This document shows, piece after piece, positions 1 through 6,606 of a stretch of DNA of 21,902 nucleotides; position 1 is the first letter of the stretch, and the number at the start of each line of letters is the position of its first letter. The DNA is taken from contig DATJHM010000052.1 in NCBI GenBank assembly GCA_035493895.1, positions 1 through 21,902 of the forward strand, given 5' to 3'. The position numbers and the translations under genes were made by a program. Origin of the DNA: DATJHM01 sp035493895. Lineage in GTDB: Bacteria > Chloroflexota > Ktedonobacteria > Ktedonobacterales > Ktedonobacteraceae. The notes under the pieces are model-generated. The model was given only the letters and a program-made list of their open reading frames with translations, searched no databases and was not told the DNA's origin.

Positions 1-36
1 TTCATAGAGGCTGTTTCTTACAAATCTCGCTGCTGC

Positions 37-74
37 TGAACAAACAAGACATATTTTTCTTCCTCGTTTGTTCA
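37..74. repeat. Short inverted repeat, possible hairpin or operator
   Basis: TGAACAAAC at 37-45 is matched exactly by GTTTGTTCA at 66-74, 20 bases apart. The inner AAGA/TCTT can pair to extend the stem imperfectly. It could be a terminator for a gene outside the window or a protein-binding site. There is no clear T-tract beside it, so the role is open. Confidence 0.3.
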
Positions 75-454
75 ACCGATTGGACGAAGAGTATAGCAAA
101 AGCGCGACCAAAAAACGCCGTCCTAAAGAACGTTGTTGCACGCTTGACAAAAGTGATACAATTAAAATGAGAAAAATGGGTTTTTGAAGAGGGTACTGCA
201 AGCATTTTTCCACTATTTATAAAACTTGTTTCCCCCTGAGCATGCTCTCCACAACACATACAAAAGGGATCTCTCATTGTTCTAGCCGCTGAATATGCGC
301 AAATGAGGGTCATCTCGAGCCATACATGCCTGATCACATACAAATGGTATTGGATCATGCAGCGCCTCACTTTTGAAATGAGATACTGCTAACCAGCAGA
401 ATGTTCTACTTTTTCATTTTTATTCTTCCAAGCAGTAATTCTCAATTTTTACAT

Positions 455-484
455 TTGACATCGCTATATCATTCATGATAACAT
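455..484 (+). promoter_or_regulatory. Candidate sigma-70-type promoter for the membrane protein
   Basis: A consensus -35 box TTGACA (455-460) is followed after 18 bases by TAACAT (479-484), a weak -10. The -10 is about 70 bases upstream of the ATG at 554, a sensible leader length. The perfect -35 in an AT-rich stretch supports the call; the -10 is poor. Confidence 0.35.
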
Positions 485-553
485 TTAAGCACGTTAAACC
501 ACTTTTACTGGCAGCTTGAGCAACAGAGAATACTCGTCAAGGAAGAGAATACG

Positions 554-1279
554 ATGGCTTCCTGGTTGCAAAACAACGCGCTTGAGCAAGAACGCGTCTT
601 TATTCGGAATACGCTGGGCAACAAGATCATCATATTCTGGCTTTCTTACCTCTGCTTTCTTGTTGGAGCAGGCAGCCTGGCAGGCGCGATCACGACGAAC
701 TGGTATATCTCAGTTGGAATTACATTGCTGGGGTGTGGTAGTTCGTGCTGGCTCTGGGCAACCAGAGTGGGCAAGTGGCGCATATTTCTTGCGCTCGGGC
801 TCGTCGCATGCATCCTGACATTTGGTATTACAGCGCTCATGCATCGTTTCACTTATAATAGTTCTCATGTTGATACATTCTGGCTTATTCAGCAACGGGT
901 CTTATGGGTCGGGAGACAGGTCAATTTTGGTTTAATCATTGGCTCTATCGCAGCGACTATATCGGGATTGCTTGGTGTTATCGCATCCGAAACAAATAGC
1001 TCTAAGCTGGGCTATTATTTTGTAGATACAGATGCGCTTCTTGTGGTATTGGCAATGGGAACGTGCCTGGGACTCATCGCGGCCTGGGTTCTCTGGCTGA
1101 TCGTTGGTACGCTGGCCATGTTCTTTAATTGGGGCTACGGCTGGGGCTCAGGCTGGTATATCAGTTGTTTTTTAACGCTCCCCATAGGCGTCCTTGCCTG
1201 CGCAGGTCTCGTCGTTGCCATCTATATTACGCTCAGATGGTATCAACCGCTCTGGCTGTACAATATTTTCCGCAAGTAA
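554..1279 (+). CDS. Polytopic membrane protein, function unknown
   Basis: This is a 241-residue protein I do not recognise. It has about six hydrophobic stretches long enough to span the membrane, at roughly residues 25-46, 50-69, 76-95, 125-144, 161-191 (long, possibly two) and 202-228. A short charged N-terminus precedes the first. No catalytic motif, transporter signature or extracytoplasmic domain stands out. The start is supported by AGGAAGAG a few bases upstream of the ATG. The gene runs toward the E2 gene of the conjugation operon, with only 54 bases between the two stop codons and no clear terminator. It probably does not belong to that operon, being on the other strand with its own candidate promoter, but a membrane partner of the system cannot be excluded. 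Confidence 0.8.
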   Translation: MASWLQNNALEQERVFIRNTLGNKIIIFWLSYLCFLVGAGSLAGAITTNWYISVGITLLGCGSSCWLWATRVGKWRIFLALGLVACILTFGITALMHRFTYNSSHVDTFWLIQQRVLWVGRQVNFGLIIGSIAATISGLLGVIASETNSSKLGYYFVDTDALLVVLAMGTCLGLIAAWVLWLIVGTLAMFFNWGYGWGSGWYISCFLTLPIGVLACAGLVVAIYITLRWYQPLWLYNIFRK

Positions 1280-1333
1280 TATCTGCGCGGACCCTGTCTA
1301 CGCCTTAGCTATAACGCTCGTTCCATTCCCCGC

Positions 1334-2350
1334 TCAATCTTCATCGCTCTCTGCTGGCCTGCGTTTTATGACGGGCAATTTCGTGGTTGGAGAATCATCC
1401 GTACTCTCTTCCTCATCAAGCGGTAAAAGCTCAATATCATCCTCCGTTGCAAGAGCCGCACTCTCGGCAGCAGAGGGAGACACTGAGCTACCAGAATCCG
1501 CTCTTATGTCCTCATCAAGAGGAAGCAGTTCGACGCTGTCTTCTTGCTGATTCTCTGCGATATCGGTAAAGAGGTCTATCTGCTGTTGTGGTTGAGGAGA
1601 ATGGGTTGGAATATCCAACAATTCTACAGCTGCTGGCTGTCCGGCTTCATCCGTTTCAGTCCCCGATGAAGATCTGATGGAGACCTGTGATGGGGCGGGC
1701 AAGGCATGTGCTTTTTTACTTAAATGGCGATGTTTAGAGAGCATATCCCGATCATCAATAGGCAGGTAGGAGGCGTTGTGATAGGCCCAACTTGCGGCAT
1801 CACTATTCATAATGCTGTTGAGATTATATTCCTGATATTGAAACATCCTCCCGATCATCGGTATCAGGTACTCAAGGGTGACGCCCGCAGGAAATGGTCG
1901 CCCCTCTACACATATATAAGGATAGCGAATATTGGGGTGCCAGACATTCTTTGTCAGGCAGATAAACATGGGCCGCTCTACGGGGAAATCTAGCCCATAG
2001 AGGATCTCGACGAGAAATGGGGATTCTTCTTCCAGACGAAATCCTTTAAATTCAGCGGATTCTTTGTACGTCATACCCACACAATCATAACGTATCAGAT
2101 ATTTTTCTGGCCCTGTATCTGGATAACTTGCAAGATAGTCTTCAGGCGTTAAATAGTTGTGGTACCCATGCGTGAAATCATCCTTTATTTCTTCGAGCGT
2201 GGGCGGTTTGTATTTCCCGCGTTGCAGGTGATCTGCATCCTCTACGCTCAGTCGTCCGCAAAGAAATTGAAAAAGACTCTCTTCTGTCTGTAATTTTGTA
2301 ATGAGATGAAATTCATTCAGGAGACGTCTTTGGCGAGGCTTCATGTTCAT
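1334..2350 (-). CDS. E2-like ubiquitin-conjugating (UBC-fold) enzyme
   Basis: This 338-residue protein looks like a bacterial E2, which would accept an activated ubiquitin-like protein from the E1 as a thioester and pass it to a target. The core holds a hydrophobic strand ending in a fatty-acid-like FPVERP turn, then H-P-N at residues 138-140 and a Cys at 147 in YICVEG. This is the canonical HPN-x(6)-C arrangement of E2 enzymes, and the Asn that stabilises the oxyanion is kept. A further LNSIMNSDAASWAY segment matches the usual post-active-site helices. About 50 extra residues sit between the first helix and the sheet. A roughly 120-residue acidic, disordered tail follows with repeats of ELLPLDE type. 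The start at 2350 is chosen because GGAGGT lies 8 bases upstream; a longer frame to 2404 lacks such a site. The gene overlaps the end of the E1 gene by 38 bases, which implies translational coupling. It is the last gene of the operon. Confidence 0.85.
   Translation of the reverse strand: MNMKPRQRRLLNEFHLITKLQTEESLFQFLCGRLSVEDADHLQRGKYKPPTLEEIKDDFTHGYHNYLTPEDYLASYPDTGPEKYLIRYDCVGMTYKESAEFKGFRLEEESPFLVEILYGLDFPVERPMFICLTKNVWHPNIRYPYICVEGRPFPAGVTLEYLIPMIGRMFQYQEYNLNSIMNSDAASWAYHNASYLPIDDRDMLSKHRHLSKKAHALPAPSQVSIRSSSGTETDEAGQPAAVELLDIPTHSPQPQQQIDLFTDIAENQQEDSVELLPLDEDIRADSGSSVSPSAAESAALATEDDIELLPLDEEESTDDSPTTKLPVIKRRPAESDED
1406..1627 (-). repeat. Repeated acidic ELLPLDE-type peptide motif in the E2 tail
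   Basis: Within the E2 C-terminal tail the motif occurs three times: VELLDIPT (codons about 1627-1604), VELLPLDEDI (1534-1505) and IELLPLDEEE (1435-1406). They are separated by Ser/Glu/Pro/Ala-rich linkers. The spacing and conservation inside otherwise low-complexity sequence suggest short linear docking motifs. Confidence 0.65.
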
Positions 2351-3524
2351 GTACCGGGACCTCCATAAAACGGTATGGGATAACATCACCAGATAGCTCA
2401 ACATAATATTCTTTAGTCGAGGAACGCACCGTCAGTATATCCAGAGGTGGAATGCCCTGTTGGCTCAAGGGAAGGCTCTCCTCATCATCGGCCAGGGTAC
2501 TGGCGACGGTAATACTCCGTACCTGCCCACATGTTGGGCAGCGCAGTTCAGCGGGTGTGAGTGTTGCATAGGATTGGCTGGTCACGACGTGAGAGCCACA
2601 CTGCGGGCAATGCAATGTACTGACGATAATTTGCTTTCTCAATACAGTCACCGCCTGACCGAGCCGGGTCTGCAAGAGTGCCTGGAGTTCGCGGATCGAC
2701 GTTGTGGCGGCACAAAGGGGTAGCTCTATAATATGCTCATAGTGATCATGGGCGGGACAGTCTTCGCGTGGTGAGTATTGTACAGTCGTCATGCGCATCG
2801 TCTGTCCGCTATAATACGTGCAATGCCCAATCGACACCGTCTTACCATGCAACATTTTCACGGCTTCCTGTACCTGCATTGCGGCGATGATTGAGGCTGC
2901 GGTCGGGGTGGTTGGGTAATGCCCCTGGGGGATCGATGGACCGGCGGGACAGGAATAATTTTGCTCGAGTAACGCATAGTCGGCAGCAGATAAGATGCAT
3001 TCGTAGCAGGCCGTTCCCTCGATTTGCGAATAAAAGATGCGTACCAGGCCATCCAGCGTATCGAGTGCCCCATCAATCCACGGACGCCCTACTCGCCAGC
3101 ACGCCAGATTCACTCTGCGCCGCGCTTCTCGATTATCAAGACAGCTCATAATGATATCCATCTGCCGGAATACGCCCAGCCCGACATCGAGCAGATCTTT
3201 GTACAGCGGCGCTACTGCAACCTGGGGATTGATTTGCTGGATGCGCTCAGCAGCAACCTCAACCTTTGGACGCTGGACATCCTCTGCGCGAAACAGGACT
3301 GAGCGCGCAAGGTTGGAGAGCTCAATCGTGTCGTGATCGACGATGACGATATGCCCCACGCCCAGGAGCGCCAGATTTTTCAACACTTCGTTCCCCAGTG
3401 CGCCTGCGCCTATGACCATCACATGCGCCCCAGCCAGCCGTTGCTGCCTCCACCAGGCAATCTGGCGAAGAGACGCGTAACGCTCACTCTCTGTTTGTGT
3501 CACCTGGATCGATTTCTGTTGCAC
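2313..3524 (-). CDS. E1-like ThiF/MoeB-family Ubl-activating enzyme with zinc ribbon
   Basis: This 403-residue protein belongs to the ThiF/MoeB/E1 superfamily, which adenylates the C-terminus of a ubiquitin-like protein and usually then forms a thioester with it. A Rossmann nucleotide-binding loop GAGALG lies at 39-44. DHDTIELSNLAR (63-74) supplies the conserved acidic and Arg residues. K87 and D130 fall where the family has catalytic Lys and Asp. CYEC at 173-176 and later CPQC (306-309) and CPTC (329-332) are zinc ligand pairs. C192, in NYSCPAG, lies where ThiF has its active Cys, followed by the family helix SIIAAMQVQEAVKML. Residues about 260-403 are an extra C-terminal region with a zinc ribbon and no family I can name. 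The start is GTG at 3524 with AAGGTG upstream. It sits between the FHA/RING-like gene (19-base gap) and the overlapping E2 gene. Confidence 0.88.
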   Translation of the reverse strand: MQQKSIQVTQTESERYASLRQIAWWRQQRLAGAHVMVIGAGALGNEVLKNLALLGVGHIVIVDHDTIELSNLARSVLFRAEDVQRPKVEVAAERIQQINPQVAVAPLYKDLLDVGLGVFRQMDIIMSCLDNREARRRVNLACWRVGRPWIDGALDTLDGLVRIFYSQIEGTACYECILSAADYALLEQNYSCPAGPSIPQGHYPTTPTAASIIAAMQVQEAVKMLHGKTVSIGHCTYYSGQTMRMTTVQYSPREDCPAHDHYEHIIELPLCAATTSIRELQALLQTRLGQAVTVLRKQIIVSTLHCPQCGSHVVTSQSYATLTPAELRCPTCGQVRSITVASTLADDEESLPLSQQGIPPLDILTVRSSTKEYYVELSGDVIPYRFMEVPVHEHEASPKTSPE

Positions 3525-3543
3525 ATATCACCTTATGCAAAAA

Positions 3544-4308
3544 CTATTCTCTACTCCCAAAAGTAGTAGTCAACACTTCACGTATTTCATATCCGCAATT
3601 GGGACACTTCGCCATCTCCAGCCAGCACTGAAGATGGTAAGAAATATTGCAGGGATGTAAAAGCTTACCCGGACAGTAAACGACCGCCTCGTTTCGTTGA
3701 AAGGGGACGAAGTCGCGCACCTGATTCGCCGAGCAGGAGAGCCCCTGCTGGATGAGCGGTGAATCAAAGGGGAGCGCCCGCTCAAATCGAATATGCCAGG
3801 GATATGCCCCCAGCGAGTCCATAATCACATCATAGTTCGGATATTCGCATCCAGCATCAGGACATTTGCGTGTGGAAAACCAGCACTCACTATGGAGGAT
3901 CGAGGGATAGCGCGGACACACAATCGCCTCTTCCCCGGCCAGCAATGGGTCACCACATAAGGGACAATGGCCGGAATCTTCCTTGAGCTTGATGATTCTA
4001 ATCTCCGAAAAAAATAAGCTCGTTTTTCCCAGGTAAATGGCATTGCCATGATGCAGCACTTTCAGCTGCTGAATTGGCACGCCATTCACGCGTGTATCGC
4101 ACCCACAGAGATCAACCAGGACGGGTTTCAGCGTAAGCTCGCTTCTTGTGACCAGCGCATGCTCTGCACTCATGTAGGGATCGGGCGGCAATTGCAAGCT
4201 CTCAGTCTCTGCTGTCTCAGCACGAGGCTCTGTGCCAATATAGATGGTCCTGGCAAATGTTTTCTCTTCCCACTGATTCTGCCGATTGATATAGCGCAAC
4301 GTAGGCAT
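3544..4308 (-). CDS. FHA domain plus two RING-like treble-clef zinc modules (candidate E3)
   Basis: The 254-residue protein has two parts. Residues 1-105 fit a forkhead-associated (FHA) domain, a phosphothreonine-peptide binder: YIG, then SAEH at 47-50, then DTRVNG at 71-76 before a final strand. Residues 115-154 form a zinc module with Cys115, Cys118, Cys131, His139, Cys142, Cys149 and Cys154. The order resembles prokaryotic RING-like treble clefs (VVCP...H..CW...C), but the usual eighth ligand is not obvious. Residues 192-238 repeat the pattern with Cys212, Cys220, His225, Cys228, Cys235 and Cys238, lacking a leading CxxC pair. Position directly before the E1 and E2 genes makes an E3-type adaptor the best guess, possibly selecting phosphorylated targets. 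GGAGAG six bases before the ATG supports the start. No ligase activity can be claimed from sequence alone. Confidence 0.75.
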   Translation of the reverse strand: MPTLRYINRQNQWEEKTFARTIYIGTEPRAETAETESLQLPPDPYMSAEHALVTRSELTLKPVLVDLCGCDTRVNGVPIQQLKVLHHGNAIYLGKTSLFFSEIRIIKLKEDSGHCPLCGDPLLAGEEAIVCPRYPSILHSECWFSTRKCPDAGCEYPNYDVIMDSLGAYPWHIRFERALPFDSPLIQQGLSCSANQVRDFVPFQRNEAVVYCPGKLLHPCNISYHLQCWLEMAKCPNCGYEIREVLTTTFGSRE

Positions 4309-4317
4309 GGTCTCTCC

Positions 4318-6183
4318 TCACGAATGTTGATGGACATAGGCAAACAGATCATTCAGTTCCAGACGTATAGACAGATCATCTGTATCCAGATAGGAATGGA
4401 GGAGGGTATCAAAGGCCGGATCGCTTTTTTTGATCATCGTACGCAGCATCTGGATGGCAGTAATACGCACGCTGGCATCCTGATCATTTTGTACGACGTG
4501 CACGAGCAGCTCGACGCTCTGCACGGTATGCTGCCAGCCGAGATAGGTTACCGCCCGCTTCCGTACTGCGGCCTCAGGATGTGTAAGCGCGCTTTCCCAA
4601 CGTTGCAACATACGCTCCAGCAGATCTGCACATGCACGAGACGTAACACAATACGCAAAGAGCTGAGGATGAGCAAAAGCCAGAGGATCTTTAAGATCGA
4701 TAAGCTGCCCATTGAGCTTATACGATCCCCAGTTGGTGATGGCAACCTTTGCCACATGACGCATCGCATAGAGATCGCTCCTGACCTGGGCGCGCGAGAG
4801 GGGGGGAGTCTCAATTGCGGCCTGCACCTCTGCGCTTTTGACGACATTGCGACGGGGATTGGGCGGAAGTTGCTGAAAAAAGCCTTCGGGACCAATATCG
4901 TGATAGCGCAGATCAAAGCTCAGCAAATTATTGTACAGGTTACTATCAAGCTTCTGGTTCCAGACAGGACCATAGAGCGCTTCGATATTTTTTTTCTTAA
5001 AGACCCAATCGGCACGATCAGCCAGGCGCATGGGATCGGCTTGCAGGTCATTAAGCGCCGCCTCCCATTCGCGTATCAGGGCCTGCTCTTCGCTGGAAGC
5101 ACCAAAACTATTCACATACTGTTCAATCTGCCGCAGATACCAGCGCTGAATTTCAATTGCGCTCTGTGGCCGTCCCCGCCTCATGGGCAAGAGAGCACGA
5201 CAGGCCGGATCACTGGCGACGGTATGCAATGCCCGTACCGGATTCTCCAGAGCGGGCAGTTGATCAAAAAAGATATCCTCAACCATGCGTAGCACGATAC
5301 CGGTCATGCCCAGTTTCATCCAGGTCGCCCAACCCGAGACGTTTGCGTCCCCCAGAATCAGATGCAGACGCCACATATCTTCTTCGAGCTGTGGCCCTTC
5401 ACGCTCATGCTGGAGTTGATGACTAAAGGTCAGTCGCGCCGATTGCATAACGCTGGCTAACTCTGCAACAGTGAATTTTAGATCGCGCGACACATCAAAA
5501 ATACTGCGCGCTTTGCTGGTCTCATAGTTCGCCTCCTGTGTGACCTCATCAGCCCGTTGTGAGATATGGAAGTCTACACTCCGTCCCCCTCCTGTCTTAA
5601 GATAGCCAGAGCCACAAAGGATCTGACGCGTCACAAGAAACGGGACGAGACATTGCATTGCATAAAAGATGAAGGGATGCTTTTCCAGCGAATCGGCTTT
5701 GCCTGTGATAAACTCGTCAATTGTCGCCATGTTCTCCGAGAGCACAGCAGTATTGCGAGGCAACCGATAGTTTTCATGGCAACCATACGATGTACCAAAT
5801 ACATCGCGATTATTCTTAAAGATGCGTACCTTCCCCGGAAATCCCTTCTGGCGCAGACTCTGCTCGAAAGCGGGAATGGCTTCCCGCAGCATGATTTCGA
5901 CGGCTTTGTCATACACAACGACTTCACGGGCGCTGCGACATTCTGGCAGTGAGCACTCAGGATGTCCAGCGCCCCCGGCCATATCATCGGGATAAATACG
6001 CACCCCATTGGGGAGATATTCACTATCGCGCAGACCGTGGCGTTGTCTCACGGTCTGCGCTAAGAGCGTCCTTTGCAGCTTCGAACTGGGCGACTTTTTT
6101 CGTGCAGATGGCGTCTGTTTCTCTGGATAGAACTGGAGGCCATATTCTGTCTCCAGACTAAAGACGCGTTCAGATAGAGCCAT
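4318..6183 (-). CDS. pafA-like: PafA-like Pup ligase with C-terminal HEAT-like repeats
   Basis: This 621-residue protein belongs to the PafA/Dop family of glutamine-synthetase-like enzymes. PafA uses ATP to join the C-terminal Glu of Pup to substrate lysines. Landmarks are SLETEYG (about 9-15), the active-site Asp in RIYPD (Asp66), GHPECS (73-78), YGCHENY (133-139) and WRLHLILGDAN (271-281). PafA itself is about 450-480 residues. Here four extra residues separate the Asp from HPE, the NTRDEPH segment of PafA and Dop is not recognisable, and residues about 531-617 add HEAT-like helical pairs (AAVRKRAV, ASVRITAIQMLRTM). I assign ligase rather than deamidase because the neighbouring gene is a clear Dop. 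The start is ambiguous. ATG 6183 has AGGGG five bases upstream and matches the family N-terminus. ATG 6198 overlaps the pup stop as ATGA and would add five residues. Confidence 0.85.
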   Translation of the reverse strand: MALSERVFSLETEYGLQFYPEKQTPSARKKSPSSKLQRTLLAQTVRQRHGLRDSEYLPNGVRIYPDDMAGGAGHPECSLPECRSAREVVVYDKAVEIMLREAIPAFEQSLRQKGFPGKVRIFKNNRDVFGTSYGCHENYRLPRNTAVLSENMATIDEFITGKADSLEKHPFIFYAMQCLVPFLVTRQILCGSGYLKTGGGRSVDFHISQRADEVTQEANYETSKARSIFDVSRDLKFTVAELASVMQSARLTFSHQLQHEREGPQLEEDMWRLHLILGDANVSGWATWMKLGMTGIVLRMVEDIFFDQLPALENPVRALHTVASDPACRALLPMRRGRPQSAIEIQRWYLRQIEQYVNSFGASSEEQALIREWEAALNDLQADPMRLADRADWVFKKKNIEALYGPVWNQKLDSNLYNNLLSFDLRYHDIGPEGFFQQLPPNPRRNVVKSAEVQAAIETPPLSRAQVRSDLYAMRHVAKVAITNWGSYKLNGQLIDLKDPLAFAHPQLFAYCVTSRACADLLERMLQRWESALTHPEAAVRKRAVTYLGWQHTVQSVELLVHVVQNDQDASVRITAIQMLRTMIKKSDPAFDTLLHSYLDTDDLSIRLELNDLFAYVHQHS

Positions 6184-6194
6184 GCCAGCCCCTC

Positions 6195-6437
6195 TCATTG
6201 TCCCTCAACTTGCTTATACAGCTTCCAGAGCTCTTCGTTGCTGAGTGCCTTTTCAGGGCGGTTCATTTGCTGCATGAGTTCAATGGCCGCACGCGCTTCC
6301 TCATTCTCCTCGCCCACCGGGTCTTCCTGGTCTAGCCAGTTGAAATCCGGTTGCTGCAACTGCTGTTGATCGGGATGAACGACAAGTTGCCCCTGCCCGG
6401 GCTCCAGTGGCTGCTCTTCTTGTGAAAACTGCTGCAT
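6195..6437 (-). CDS. pup: Pup-like protein modifier ending in Glu-Gly-Gln
   Basis: The product is 80 residues, very rich in Gln and Glu, and lacks a hydrophobic core. This fits Pup, an intrinsically disordered tag of about 60-70 residues in Actinobacteria. The end, LYKQVEGQ, resembles the RAYVQKGGQ end of mycobacterial Pup. A C-terminal Gln means that Dop must deamidate it to Glu before ligation. The antepenultimate Gly of the usual GGQ is a Glu here. A helical stretch (about residues 43-72, EEARAAIELMQQM through EELWKLYKQ) could bind the unfoldase. The start at 6437 has GGAG five bases upstream; an in-frame ATG at 6488 has no ribosome-binding site. It lies between dop and pafA, the expected partners, and its stop is close to or overlaps the pafA start. 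Confidence 0.88.
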   Translation of the reverse strand: MQQFSQEEQPLEPGQGQLVVHPDQQQLQQPDFNWLDQEDPVGEENEEARAAIELMQQMNRPEKALSNEELWKLYKQVEGQ

Positions 6438-6512
6438 GTTTGCTCCGTTCTTGTTATCAACGACTGTCTTATCTCTGCTATATTCCATTTCATGAGCTAC
6501 GCTACAACACTT

Positions 6513-6541
6513 TTATTGAGATAAACGAAGATTAATGTCAA
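6513..6541 (-). promoter_or_regulatory. Possible promoter for the pup-pafA-RING-E1-E2 block
   Basis: On the minus strand a consensus -35 TTGACA (6541-6536) lies in the dop-pup gap, with CAATAA or AATAAA 17-18 bases downstream as a poor -10. The leader to the pup ATG would be about 70 bases. Only the -35 is good. Confidence 0.25.
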
Positions 6542-6570
6542 TTTATTTCCATCTTCTCCTATTTTACCTC

Positions 6571-6606
6571 AAAAAATTCTCTACGCTCTTCTCTATAGAC
6601 GCATAG
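6571..6606 (-). terminator. Possible rho-independent terminator or attenuator after dop
   Basis: Directly after the dop stop codon the minus strand reads CTATGC, a 14-base interior with a small TCT/AGA stem, then GCGTAG (one G-U pair), followed four bases later by TTTTTT (6576-6571). The stem is short, so full termination is doubtful, but partial attenuation between dop and pup is plausible. Confidence 0.35.

Larger units (their letters stand above)
1..553. other. AT-rich intergenic region
   Basis: This stretch contains no gene I can support. An open frame on the minus strand (about 2-370) encodes a Cys/Phe/Ser-rich peptide with no recognisable motif and no convincing ribosome-binding site, so I leave it out. 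The region is rich in A+T and holds a short inverted repeat near its left end and a candidate promoter for the downstream membrane protein. Confidence 0.6.

Noticed and set aside
144..172. TTGACA at 144-149 as a promoter
   Set aside because: No acceptable -10 at 16-18 bases; the nearby TACAAT is only seven bases away.
2..370. Minus-strand open frame of 122 residues near the left edge
   Set aside because: Cys/Phe/Ser-rich with no motif, no convincing ribosome-binding site and AT-rich intergenic character.
4048..5292. Plus-strand open frame of 414 residues
   Set aside because: Antisense to the PafA-like and FHA/RING-like genes, which have clear family motifs; its His/Ile/Cys-rich product is a codon-bias shadow.
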